Source of the DNA: Sphingobacterium sp. R2
GTDB taxonomy: Bacteria > Bacteroidota > Bacteroidia > Sphingobacteriales > Sphingobacteriaceae
Length of the DNA stretch: 64,000 bases
Direction: 5' to 3'
NCBI RefSeq assembly: GCF_040760075.1
Contig: NZ_CP142884.1
Location: 2,418,001 to 2,482,000, forward strand
The notes under the pieces are model-generated. The model saw nothing but the letters and a program-made list of their open reading frames with translations, did no database searches and was not told where the DNA came from. Positions 25,853-34,381 of this stretch are shown piece by piece. A program made the translations under genes and the position numbers. Within the stretch, counting starts at the first letter, position 1. Each line of letters begins with the position of its first letter.

Positions 25853-27412
25853 ATGAAAACATTTTTGGCATTAGCAATTTCCTGGGCATTCGTACATGCT
25901 ACGCACGCACAAGATTTTGCAAAAGGAAAGGTTTATTTGGACGTAAACAAAAACGGAAAATTAGATAAAAATGAGAAAGGTATTGCGTCTGTTTCTGTTA
26001 GTAACGGACGTGAGGTAACTACCACAGATAAAGATGGTAATTATCAATTGCCCATTGGGAATGACAATATCATTTTCGTCGTCAAACCAGCAGGTTATGC
26101 CGTACCTTTAGATGAAAATAATCATCCAAAATTCTATTATATCCATAAATTGAACGGCAGTCCAGCTTCAAAATACCCTGCCGTAGCTGCCACAGGGAAA
26201 ATCCCTGCTGCGGTAAATTTTGCTTTGTATCAGCAAGAAGAGGATCCAAACTTTTCAGCTTTTGTTTTCGGTGATCCACAGGCTTACACGGAGGAAGAAC
26301 TGTCCTATTTCAAAAACGGGGTGATCAACGGAATTTCGGATAAGACAATTGCAAAATTTGGCATCAGCTTAGGCGATTTAGTGGGCGACGATCTTTCCCT
26401 ACAGCCAAAATATAAATCGGTGATTTCTACCATGGGATTGCCTTGGTATAATGTTATGGGAAACCATGATATGAACTATGATGCCAAAGTAGATAGCCTT
26501 TCCGATGAATCATTCGAGAAAACGTTTGGTCCCAACAATTATGCATTCAACTATGGGAATGCGCATTTTATTATCCTAGACAATATTATTTATCCGAATC
26601 CACGCACAGGAAAAGGTTATTTAGGTGGATTTCGTAAAGATCAGCTAGAGTTTGTGGAAAATGACTTAAAAAACGTTGCTAAAGATAAATTAATTGTGCT
26701 GGCGTTCCATATTCCTTTATACCATCAAAACTCAGATGTTTTTCGTAACGAAGATAGACAACGTCTTTTTGATATGCTCGCTCCATTTAAGCATACATTG
26801 TCTTTATCGGCACATACACACTTTCAGCGGCAGTATTTCTATGGGCAAAAAGACGGATGGAAACAAGAGAAGCCGCATCACGAGTATAACGTAGGCACGA
26901 CATCGGGTGATTGGTACTCTGGCGAGTTGAATGAAAAAGGAATTCCTGTTTCTACAATGCGGGATGGTACACCAAAAGGATATGCTATTTTGAAAATTCA
27001 AGATAATCAATACAGTTTCGATTACAAGGTTGTCGATAAGCCGGCAACGTATCAGATTGACTTATATGGTGCTTCGGTTATTCCGGAAAAGTACAGCAAA
27101 AGATATCCGATATACGCTAATTTCTTTATAGGAAAGGAGGGCGACAAGGTCAGGTATAGAATCAATCAGGGGGAATGGAAAGAAATGGACTTTGTAAATG
27201 AAAACGATCCAGCATTTCTAAATTCGTTGGCTAAATATGATACAGCAACTGAATTGAAGAACACTCGTAGACCTTCTAATCCTGAAAAATCCAGTCATTT
27301 GTGGGTCGCTAATCTGCCAAAACTTAAAGCAGGCAAATATCATATTGAGGTTGAGGCGATCGATCTTTTCAATAGAACGCATGTTGCAACGAAAACTATA
27401 GAGGTAAGATAA
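25853..27412 (+). CDS. Exported calcineurin-like metallophosphoesterase
   Basis: The protein has 519 aa with a signal peptide ending at THAQ. Residues about 20-110 form a beta-sandwich (SdrD B/Cna-B-like), KGKVYLDVNKNGKLDKNEKG with a Ca-binding-like DVNKNGKLD loop. The metallophosphatase core follows with GDPQ, GDLVGDD, GNHDMNYD and the C-terminal AHTHFQRQ, binding two metal ions. A C-terminal metallophosphoesterase domain (residues about 360-519) completes the arrangement seen in Bacteroidota homologs. Phosphodiester or phosphomonoester substrates are likely but not specified. It appears monocistronic, with a 10-bp-stem terminator downstream. Confidence 0.88.
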   Translation: MKTFLALAISWAFVHATHAQDFAKGKVYLDVNKNGKLDKNEKGIASVSVSNGREVTTTDKDGNYQLPIGNDNIIFVVKPAGYAVPLDENNHPKFYYIHKLNGSPASKYPAVAATGKIPAAVNFALYQQEEDPNFSAFVFGDPQAYTEEELSYFKNGVINGISDKTIAKFGISLGDLVGDDLSLQPKYKSVISTMGLPWYNVMGNHDMNYDAKVDSLSDESFEKTFGPNNYAFNYGNAHFIILDNIIYPNPRTGKGYLGGFRKDQLEFVENDLKNVAKDKLIVLAFHIPLYHQNSDVFRNEDRQRLFDMLAPFKHTLSLSAHTHFQRQYFYGQKDGWKQEKPHHEYNVGTTSGDWYSGELNEKGIPVSTMRDGTPKGYAILKIQDNQYSFDYKVVDKPATYQIDLYGASVIPEKYSKRYPIYANFFIGKEGDKVRYRINQGEWKEMDFVNENDPAFLNSLAKYDTATELKNTRRPSNPEKSSHLWVANLPKLKAGKYHIEVEAIDLFNRTHVATKTIEVR

Positions 27413-27570
27413 AACATTTTAGCGTTGTTTTAAGTTTAAAGATAGCTTAAGATACACTTAACATATGTCTCCTATATTTGTATAGAGTAATTTTTGATTC
27501 ATAAAGAGTTAGGGTTAATGTGTAGATCTGTTGTGAAACACGTCTGAAAATTTAGTTTGTTTTTAAAGTG

Positions 27571-27605
27571 AAGGTAATCTCCCCAGATTACCTTTCGCTA
27601 TTTTT
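27571..27605 (+). terminator. Metallophosphoesterase terminator
   Basis: A 10-bp perfect stem AAGGTAATCT/AGATTACCTT (27571-27580, 27585-27594) has a CCCC loop, followed after a few bases by TATTTTT. Confidence 0.65.
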
Positions 27606-27728
27606 AACCCCTTCATCGTAACATTCGCTTACATTGTGTTATAACTGACTGCTGATCTTGTTAAAAAACAGCTATAGCAATAAAGTAAGATCCAATCATA
27701 CGATTTGTCTTTTTAAAATAAAAAAATA

Positions 27729-27743
27729 GCCGCTAATTGCGGC
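27729..27743 (-). terminator. MFS gene terminator
   Basis: GCCGC-TAATT-GCGGC (27729-27743) is followed on the minus strand by a long T-rich tract. It lies 24 bases past the MFS stop. Confidence 0.7.
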
Positions 27744-27766
27744 TTTTATTATTTTAAGCTTAGCGG

Positions 27767-29119
27767 TTAACGCTCGTGTTTATGTCTAAAGAATAAAGCA
27801 AAAAGAATTGCGATAACAAAGGTGTAGAGCGCAAATGCAAGCCAGATATCATGCCAGTCTTTTAGCATAAGATTTCCGCTTAAAACACCGTCAGGTAAGA
27901 TCGAAATATTTCTTTCCTTTAAGAAGTGCAGAAAGTGAGTGTTATCCACTGTTGTGTCCAGGTATTGGGCTAAATCTTTGCTATGCTGAAAACTTTTGGT
28001 AAAGTATTGATCAATGATCCACCCAGAAGCAAAACTGCCTACCACGGCGCCAAAGCCATTTGTCATCATCATAAACAAACCTTGGGCAGAACTGCGTATA
28101 CTGGAGGTTGTGGAGGTTTCGACAAACAGTGAGCCTGAAATATTAAAAAAATCAAAGGCCATGCCATATACGATGCAGGATAATACAATCATCCAAAGCC
28201 CGCCAGCAGGGTCACCAAAGGAGAACAATCCAAAACGTAAAACCCAAGCTAACATCGAAATCAGCATCACCTTTTTTATACCAAATCTTTTCAGGAAGAA
28301 TGGAATAGCAAGAATAAAGAGCGTTTCGGATATCTGTGAAATTGACATAATGATCGTCGAATATTTCACGACGAAAGATTCTGCAAATTTGGGGTAGAAT
28401 TTAAATTCATCCAAAAATACGTCGCCGTAGGCGTTGGTCAACTGGAGTGCTGCGCCTAAGAACATGGAAAAAATAAAAAATAAAGCCATTTTATAATTTC
28501 CAAAAAGTTTAAACGCTTCTAAGCCCAATAGCTGTGTCCAAGAAGCATTTTCCTGTTGTAATTTTTTCGGAGGACATTTTGGTAACGTAAACGCGTAGAG
28601 ACTTAAAGCTAAGGCTGCAGTTCCGGCGATATAAAATTGAAAGGCCGTTGCTTTGCTACCCGTTAAATTGGTGATCCACATCGCGACGATGAAACCGATT
28701 GTGCCAAACACTCGGATAGGGGGAAATGCTTTGACCAGATCATAGTTGTTTTCATTTAGTGCAGTATAAGCGATGGAATTCGATAGCGCCAAAGTCGGCA
28801 TATAAAAACACATCGCCGCAAGCATCGCATAAAAAAAGGTGTTTGGATCATTTACCTGAGGTAAATAGAATAAAACACCAGCATAACATAAGTGAAGAAT
28901 AAAATATAATCTTTCTGCATTTATCCACCGATCGGCAATGATTCCCATTAGTGTAGGCATAAATAGAGATGCGATTCCCATTGTTGCAAAAATGGCTCCA
29001 AATTGCGTACCATCCCATTGCTTTGTGCCAAACCAATAGTTCGCTATTGTAATCAACCATGCTCCCCAGACGAAGAACTGAAAGAAGCTCATGATGGTCA
29101 ATCTTAATTTAATAGACAT
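27767..29119 (-). CDS. MFS transporter, nucleoside permease-like (NupG/XapB type)
   Basis: The protein has 450 aa with about 12 transmembrane helices. MSFFQFFVWGAWLITIANYW at the N-terminus is typical of the NHS nucleoside:H+ symporter family (NupG, XapB), as are IADRWINAERLYF and ALSNSIAYTALN. Likely substrates are nucleosides (inference from family resemblance). It follows the bifunctional nuclease gene by 43 bases on the same strand. Confidence 0.8.
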   Translation of the reverse strand: MSIKLRLTIMSFFQFFVWGAWLITIANYWFGTKQWDGTQFGAIFATMGIASLFMPTLMGIIADRWINAERLYFILHLCYAGVLFYLPQVNDPNTFFYAMLAAMCFYMPTLALSNSIAYTALNENNYDLVKAFPPIRVFGTIGFIVAMWITNLTGSKATAFQFYIAGTAALALSLYAFTLPKCPPKKLQQENASWTQLLGLEAFKLFGNYKMALFFIFSMFLGAALQLTNAYGDVFLDEFKFYPKFAESFVVKYSTIIMSISQISETLFILAIPFFLKRFGIKKVMLISMLAWVLRFGLFSFGDPAGGLWMIVLSCIVYGMAFDFFNISGSLFVETSTTSSIRSSAQGLFMMMTNGFGAVVGSFASGWIIDQYFTKSFQHSKDLAQYLDTTVDNTHFLHFLKERNISILPDGVLSGNLMLKDWHDIWLAFALYTFVIAILFALFFRHKHER

Positions 29120-29162
29120 AAATGATGTTATTTAAAATTTTGTTTTGCTCTAATGAAAGGCA

Positions 29163-29789
29163 CTATTTCCTTTTGGAAATCTCATCCCTAATCAACGCCG
29201 CCCGTTCGTAGTTTTCTTCGGTTAATGCCTGATTAAGTGCTTGTTCCAATTGCTCATTTGTCAATGAGGAGAAAGGATTGTGTGGGGATTTTGAAGGTGT
29301 TTTTTCTTCGACCTCAACAACACTTGGATCCTGGACTTTGTTGGATTTGTCCATATTTTCCAAAAATGCGAAATCATGTCCTTCAATAATAATTCCTGCA
29401 GAGGACATAATAAATTCGTAGGCATACAAGGGCGCTTCAAAGCGTATTGCAAGGGCAACAGCATCAGAAGTGCGTGCGTCAATCTCTACAATCTTGTTGC
29501 CGTCGGAACAGATCATTTTAGCATAAAATATCCCTTCAATTAGATTGTAGATAATAACTTCAATAAGCCGAATTCCAAATGATTCTCCAAAGGATTGAAA
29601 TAGGTCGTGTGTCAGCGGGCGACTAGGAATCATTTTTTCTATCCGAATAGCAATAGCTTGAGCCTCGTGACTGCCGATGATGATGGGTAATCTTCTGTTG
29701 CCTTCCACTTCACCTAATACCAGGGCATAAGCCCCTGATTGGGTTTGACTATAGGATAAACCAACGATATCTAATCTGATTTTCTTCAT
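29163..29789 (-). CDS. Bifunctional nuclease family (DUF151) protein with UVR domain
   Basis: The protein has 208 aa. The N-terminal bifunctional nuclease domain (residues about 1-130) begins MKKIRLDIVGLSYSQTQSGAYALVLGE and includes RRLPIIIGSHEAQAIAI. A linker precedes a C-terminal UVR motif (about residues 175-208: LNQALTEENYERAALIRDEI), which mediates UvrB/UvrC-type contacts. The family has reported DNase/RNase activity, but its role in Bacteroidota is little known. The start at 29789 is chosen because a well-formed promoter lies 20 bases upstream; the ATG at 29840 is upstream of it. Confidence 0.88.
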   Translation of the reverse strand: MKKIRLDIVGLSYSQTQSGAYALVLGEVEGNRRLPIIIGSHEAQAIAIRIEKMIPSRPLTHDLFQSFGESFGIRLIEVIIYNLIEGIFYAKMICSDGNKIVEIDARTSDAVALAIRFEAPLYAYEFIMSSAGIIIEGHDFAFLENMDKSNKVQDPSVVEVEEKTPSKSPHNPFSSLTNEQLEQALNQALTEENYERAALIRDEISKRK

Positions 29790-29809
29790 TTTAATTTCAA
29801 ACCGGTTTA

Positions 29810-29840
29810 CAAACTTAGATAAATTTGCTTTTATATGCAA
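29810..29840 (-). promoter_or_regulatory. Bifunctional nuclease gene promoter
   Basis: On the minus strand, TTG (29838-29840), 20 bases, TAAGTTTG (29810-29817). Confidence 0.7.
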
Positions 29841-29857
29841 TTATAACCAATAAAAAA

Positions 29858-29886
29858 CTCCCCATTCAGTTTCAATAAATGGGGAG
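29858..29886 (-). terminator. etfA terminator
   Basis: A 9-bp stem CTCCCCATT/AATGGGGAG (29858-29866, 29878-29886) with T6 following on the minus strand. Confidence 0.8.
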
Positions 29887-29904
29887 AATATATGGATTAA
29901 ATGT

Positions 29905-30879
29905 TTATATACCTCTATAAGCCTTCAGTGCTTGCGTCAATTTTGGAACGATGTCAAATACATCCCCTACAATTCCATAATCGGCAACTTTGAAAAATGG
30001 AGCTTCGGGATCTTTATTGATGACAACAATGGTTTTTGAGGAGCTCACCCCCGCCAAATGTTGAATTGCACCAGAGATACCAATTGCAATATAGAGATTA
30101 GGGCTCACTACAATACCTGTTTGTCCTACGTGTTCCGAATGGGGGCGCCAGCCGGCGTCGGACACAGGTTTCGAACATGCGGTAGCTGCACCTAGCACAT
30201 CCGCAAGTTCTTCAATCATCCCCCAGTTTTCGGGGCCTTTGAGACCGCGGCCCGCAGAGACCACAATGTCAGCTTCGGGTAAAGAAACTTTGTCTGTCGC
30301 GCGCACAATCTCCTTAACCACGGTTGAAAAATCAAGTTGGTCAATATTGGGCGTAAAGGTTTCGACAGTGGCATTACCACCAGTCTCTTTTATTTCATAT
30401 GCATTTGGACTTAGTGCGATGACCTTTATATCCGAGGTTAGTTCGAGCGTAGCGAACGCTTTATTGGAGAACGCCGTTTTTTTGACCGTCAGTTTGTCAT
30501 CCGTAATGTGCGGTAATTCGAGCGCGCCATCGGCCAGACCAGCTTCCAACTTGGCTGCAATGCGAGGAGCAAGTCCTTTTCCGGAAAATGAATTGGACAG
30601 GACAAGCAATTTCGAACCCGTACTTTTTAAAGCTTCTGCGATGATACTAGCATAAGCTTGGTTTACAAAAGAAGCAAGTTGTTCCTGATTGACATTTAAT
30701 ACTTTCGAAGCACCGTATTTGCCCAAAGCAGCAAGTTCGTCTTCGGCAACATTCCCGATTGAAATTGCAACAACATCAGTCTGTATGTTATCAGCGATGG
30801 ATTTGGCATACGAAACAACTTCAAAAGCAGATTTTTTGAATTTTCCATCGGTATTTTCTACATATACAAGTATCGACAT
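29905..30879 (-). CDS. etfA: Electron transfer flavoprotein subunit alpha
   Basis: EtfA (324 aa) binds FAD and passes electrons from acyl-CoA and other dehydrogenases to the respiratory chain. The C-terminal FAD-binding domain has GRGLKGPENWGMIEEL, PVSDAGWRPHSEHVGQTG, and GISGAIQHLAG with NKDPEAPFFKVADYGIVGD. It follows etfB by 20 bases, so the two subunits are made from one operon. Confidence 0.96.
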   Translation of the reverse strand: MSILVYVENTDGKFKKSAFEVVSYAKSIADNIQTDVVAISIGNVAEDELAALGKYGASKVLNVNQEQLASFVNQAYASIIAEALKSTGSKLLVLSNSFSGKGLAPRIAAKLEAGLADGALELPHITDDKLTVKKTAFSNKAFATLELTSDIKVIALSPNAYEIKETGGNATVETFTPNIDQLDFSTVVKEIVRATDKVSLPEADIVVSAGRGLKGPENWGMIEELADVLGAATACSKPVSDAGWRPHSEHVGQTGIVVSPNLYIAIGISGAIQHLAGVSSSKTIVVINKDPEAPFFKVADYGIVGDVFDIVPKLTQALKAYRGI

Positions 30880-30899
30880 AGTGTTTTAGCGTTTAAAGA

Positions 30900-31637
30900 T
30901 TAAATAACTTTAGCTTCATCATGAAGAAGAGAAACTAATTTTTCTACCTCAGTAGCGTCAACAAGTTTGACCGTACCTCGTGGAGCTGGTGTCTCATAGT
31001 TGACAATGTGAGCAAGAAGTTCTACGGAGAACGGTTCCACCACGTCCAGCGGTTTGCTTCGTGCACTCATAATACCACGCATATTGGGTATTTTAGGCTC
31101 AGCAACACCTTCGGCTGTACCGATGACGAGTGGTAACTTGGCCGTTAACACTTCTTTACCACCCTCAATTTCACGTTCCACGGTCACCATATCACTTGCA
31201 ACCTCGACTTTTTTGGCTATGGAAACAGATGGGATCTGTAGCAATTCTCCTATAATTGCCGCCACCTGAGCACCATTATAATCGATAGATTCACGACCAG
31301 TTAAAATTAAGTCAAATGCATTGTCTTTGGCATACGCTGCTATTTGATTCGCAACAAACCAAGCATCGCGGGGAGCGGCATCTATCCGTACAGCGTTATC
31401 TGCGCCAATTGCCAATGCTTTTCGAATGGTTGCATCTGTCGATGCATCCCCCACATTGATGACAGTTACGGTTCCTTTTCCACCTTCGGCCAATTCCACT
31501 GCTTTAGATAAAGCAATTTCATCATAAGGGTTTATAATGAATTGTACACCAGCTGTATTAAATGCAGTGTTGTCATTTGTAAAAGTGATTTTGGATGTAG
31601 TGTCAGGGACATTACTTATACAAACTAATATTTTCAT
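30900..31637 (-). CDS. etfB: Electron transfer flavoprotein subunit beta
   Basis: EtfB (245 aa), the partner of EtfA, holds AMP and shapes the FAD pocket. It starts MKILVCISNVPDTTSKITF and has AVELAEGGKGTVTVINVGDA, the ETF-beta signature ILTGRESIDYNGAQV, and PNMRGIMSARSKPLDVVEP at the C-terminal side. A perfect TAAGTTTG (31655-31662) lies 17 bases upstream as a -7 box, without a clear -33. Confidence 0.96.
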   Translation of the reverse strand: MKILVCISNVPDTTSKITFTNDNTAFNTAGVQFIINPYDEIALSKAVELAEGGKGTVTVINVGDASTDATIRKALAIGADNAVRIDAAPRDAWFVANQIAAYAKDNAFDLILTGRESIDYNGAQVAAIIGELLQIPSVSIAKKVEVASDMVTVEREIEGGKEVLTAKLPLVIGTAEGVAEPKIPNMRGIMSARSKPLDVVEPFSVELLAHIVNYETPAPRGTVKLVDATEVEKLVSLLHDEAKVI

Positions 31638-32037
31638 ATACGATTGGTTTTACCCAAACTTACCATATTTTCATTTAATTAAAAAGTTTCAGATCAACCA
31701 AAATCCCTTGAGATGGCAATTGATAGATATTGAATATTTTTAAAATTTTCAAGCATTTTTCGATTATTTTTTTTGATGTAACAAGATATTTAATGCTTTT
31801 GTTGCTGTTTTTGTAATTTTTCTTTTTGAACAAGTGATTTCTGACAACAGATTTGTTTCGTCAGCAAATTGTCATTTTGTATGCTAGCATAGTAATTTTT
31901 GGATAAGTATAGATTTCTCAAGGGTTTAGAAGAGTAATGTTTTTTTTCTATCATACAGGGATGTGGATTGTTATCACTAGGTATACGTATTATATTGGAT
32001 ATAAAGTTCAATTTGTCTAAGTTTGAAATAAAAAAAT
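31638..32037. other. Divergent gap, gene-free
   Basis: These 400 AT-rich bases between etfB and the TPR gene hold the two divergent promoters. A reading frame of 85 codons on the minus strand (31790-32047) lacks any coding sign and would run over the TPR promoter, so I do not call it. Nothing else is supported. Confidence 0.5.
31995..32025 (+). promoter_or_regulatory. TPR gene promoter
   Basis: TTG (31995-31997), 20 bases, TAAGTTTG (32018-32025). The ATG is only 12 bases beyond the box. Confidence 0.7.
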
Positions 32038-32370
32038 ATGTCAACACGATTGGACCAACTGATTGAATTTCTGAAAGAGAGCCCGGAGGATCCTTTTCTG
32101 AAATATGCGATTGCAGCTGAATATCTCAAGCAGGGGAATGAGCAGGAGGCTATGTCGAGATTCGAGGATTTAGTACAGTCTAATCCAGAATATGTAGGAA
32201 CCTACTATCATCTGGGTAAATTGTACGAAAAATTAAGTCGAGAAGAGTCGGCGATTGCTACATACCGATCTGGAATCGAGATCGCCCGCAAAAGTCGTAA
32301 TTTCCATGCTCTGGGCGAGTTGCAGGGCGCATTGGCAGTTTTGGCAGACGATGACGATGCTGATTTTTAA
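32038..32370 (+). CDS. Small tetratricopeptide repeat protein
   Basis: The protein has 110 aa and about two TPR units (DPFLKYAIAAEYLKQGNEQEAMSRFEDL, then PEYVGTYYHLGKLYEKLSREESAIATYRSGIE). The tail is acidic (DDDDADF). TPRs mediate protein contacts; no catalytic motif is present. There is no signal peptide, so it is cytoplasmic. Small TPR proteins of this kind are common in Bacteroidota but of unknown partner. Confidence 0.85.
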   Translation: MSTRLDQLIEFLKESPEDPFLKYAIAAEYLKQGNEQEAMSRFEDLVQSNPEYVGTYYHLGKLYEKLSREESAIATYRSGIEIARKSRNFHALGELQGALAVLADDDDADF

Positions 32371-32454
32371 TCTTTTCTAAATTTTTGGTATTTAATTTGT
32401 TATGAATTTATTGGTGTAACTGTTAGATGCTGATTTTTTTGAATTTAGAATGTG

Positions 32455-32874
32455 ATGAAAAGGTATATTTGGATTGTGGGTTTGTGGGTGATCATTGGAA
32501 TGGTGGGGTGTGATAATCCCAAGCAAAGTGTAGCCGTCTATAAAGATAATTTACAGGATCTTAAAGGAAGAGATAAGGCGGAAGTAGTGATTGGTGAATA
32601 TAAGGGCGTGCTGCCTTGTGCGGATTGCGACGGAATTGAAACACTAATTTCATTACATGCTGACAATACATATCAATATTCATCTAAATATCTAAATAAA
32701 AGTGAGGATGTGTTTGTTCGGGAAGGAAAATGGAAGTTGGATGGTAATATTATTACCTTAGATGGTGTAGATTATAAATTCAAACTTGGAAATGGAATGC
32801 TCAGTCAGCTGGATCTCTCAGGAAATGACATTACCGGAGATATATCCAAATACTATGTGTTGACGAAAAATTGA
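32455..32874 (+). CDS. NlpE-like copper-response lipoprotein
   Basis: The protein has 139 aa. The signal peptide ends in a lipobox (GMVGC, Cys19). The NlpE N-terminal domain is shown by GVLPCADCDGIETLISLHADNTY with its CxxC, as in the CpxA-activating outer-membrane lipoprotein NlpE of enterobacteria. Only the N-terminal domain is present, with no C-terminal OB domain. The start is the second codon ATG (32455) rather than the GTG at 32452. A possible role is copper or envelope-stress sensing (inference). Confidence 0.85.
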   Translation: MKRYIWIVGLWVIIGMVGCDNPKQSVAVYKDNLQDLKGRDKAEVVIGEYKGVLPCADCDGIETLISLHADNTYQYSSKYLNKSEDVFVREGKWKLDGNIITLDGVDYKFKLGNGMLSQLDLSGNDITGDISKYYVLTKN

Positions 32875-32900
32875 GTTAACTTTTTATAAATGATTTAATA

Positions 32901-32937
32901 ACAAGAAAGCCGGAGGTACAACTTCCGGCTTTCTTGT
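32901..32937. terminator. Bidirectional terminator
   Basis: A 16-bp stem (32901-32916 with 32922-32937, one wobble) and a 5-base loop. T-rich sequence follows on the plus strand. It serves the NlpE-like gene and possibly the convergent desulfurase. Confidence 0.8.
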
Positions 32938-33029
32938 TTTTGAGCTTATTTTATCTTTAAAACATTCGCACATATGATTGATGCTTTAATTTCATTTGGG
33001 ATAAACTTTTCAACATTTATCTGAAAATG

Positions 33030-34166
33030 CTATTGGTTTTTTGTACAAAGTTCTTTTAACGTATTTACAACAAAGTCGATTTCCTCCCTGGTATTGTTTT
33101 TACAAAAAGAAAAACGCACCGAGGGGCGTTCAGCGCTCGATTTGATCGCATTCAATACATGAGAGCCTATGTCGGTCCCTGAGCTGCAGGCGCTTCCGCC
33201 AGAGCATGATATGCCTGCAATATCCAAATTGAATAGCAGCATATCAGCGAGGTTACTGCAAGGGAAAGAAACATTCAATACGGTGTACAATGATTTGTCT
33301 GGTTCGATGACGCCATTAAAGCCAATGTCGGGTATTGCTTTCAATAACTCATCAATCATATAAGATTTGAGCCCCTGTATATAAGTATGATGTTCTTCCA
33401 TGTTTTCATAGGCAAGTTCCAGCGCTTTGGCAAGTCCTGCTATGCCATATACATTTTCTGTCCCGCCACGCATATTGCGTTCTTGTGCTCCGCCATAGAT
33501 TAAAGGTTTGATCTTGTTATTGGCGTTGATATAAAGAAAGCCGACCCCTTTCGGGCCATGGAATTTATGAGCAGCTCCTGTGACGAAGTCTATTTTAAGT
33601 TGAGTAAGATCATGTGGGTAATGCCCCATCGTCTGCACAGTATCGGAATGAAATACAGCATTGTGCTTTTGGCATAACTCGGCGATATGGTGAATATCGT
33701 TGAGATTCCCAATTTCATTATTGGCATGCATAATAGAGACAAAAGTGCGGGGGTTACGCATTAAAAGCTCTTCCAGCTGGTTGATATTTAAATTGCCTTT
33801 TTCATCAACCTCCAACAGGTCAAGGTGCACTTTACCTGCTTTTTGCAGTTCCTCTAAGGTGTGTAATACGGCATGATGTTCAATGGGGGAGGTAATGGCA
33901 TGGGTTATCCCAAAGTCGGTTATTGACCTCACGATAGCCATATTGTCTGCTTCCGTTCCACCTGATGTAAAAAATATCTCTGCAGGAGACACATGAAGCA
34001 AATTGGCAATCGTTTTTCGTGCTTTTTCTACAATTGTCTTTACTTGTCGTCCGTGACTATGGATTGAAGATGGATTACCAAAGTTATTGTCCATCACATC
34101 GATCATTACTTTTATTACTTCAGGATCTAAGGCTGTAGTCGCTGCATTATCAAAATATACTTGCAT
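33030..34166 (-). CDS. Cysteine desulfurase (NifS/IscS family)
   Basis: This PLP enzyme (378 aa) transfers sulfur from cysteine to Fe-S or thiouridine pathways. It has YFDNAATTALDPEV at the N-terminus, SSIHSHGRQVK, the PLP Lys in GAAHKFHGPKGVGFLY and the active-site Cys in SGGSACSSGTDIGSHVL. No iscU or regulator neighbour is visible, so its pathway is unknown. A TAATTTTG box (34171-34178) ends only four bases before the ATG, which suggests a leaderless transcript. Confidence 0.93.
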   Translation of the reverse strand: MQVYFDNAATTALDPEVIKVMIDVMDNNFGNPSSIHSHGRQVKTIVEKARKTIANLLHVSPAEIFFTSGGTEADNMAIVRSITDFGITHAITSPIEHHAVLHTLEELQKAGKVHLDLLEVDEKGNLNINQLEELLMRNPRTFVSIMHANNEIGNLNDIHHIAELCQKHNAVFHSDTVQTMGHYPHDLTQLKIDFVTGAAHKFHGPKGVGFLYINANNKIKPLIYGGAQERNMRGGTENVYGIAGLAKALELAYENMEEHHTYIQGLKSYMIDELLKAIPDIGFNGVIEPDKSLYTVLNVSFPCSNLADMLLFNLDIAGISCSGGSACSSGTDIGSHVLNAIKSSAERPSVRFSFCKNNTREEIDFVVNTLKELCTKNQ

Positions 34167-34335
34167 GCCGCAAAATTACAAATCTCTCAAGTAAATTAAC
34201 GCTATCAAATCACTAATTTTTATCATTTTAATTTCCTAATTATGGCAGGTCGATGTCTGAGTACTGCGGTTTCTAAGAATGAGGTTCTTTTTGCCCTGGA
34301 TAGTATGGGATGGAAGTTTTTCTGTTCTGATAAAG

Positions 34336-34377
34336 AAAAATAGCGCTAATATGTTGGTTCATATTGGCGCTATTTTT
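34336..34377 (-). terminator. lnt terminator
   Basis: A 17-bp stem (34336-34352 with 34361-34377, one wobble), ending in an A/T-rich tract. It lies just past the lnt stop on the minus strand. Confidence 0.75.
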
Positions 34378-34381
34378 CAAT

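Larger units (their letters stand above)
27413..27766. other. Convergent gene-free gap
   Basis: These 354 bases hold no credible ORF. They lie between convergent genes and contain the two terminators listed here. The remainder is AT-rich with no supported motif. Confidence 0.6.

Noticed and set aside
31790..32047. 85-codon minus-strand frame between etfB and the TPR gene
   Set aside because: AT-rich, no recognisable domain, overlaps the well-formed TPR promoter and start.
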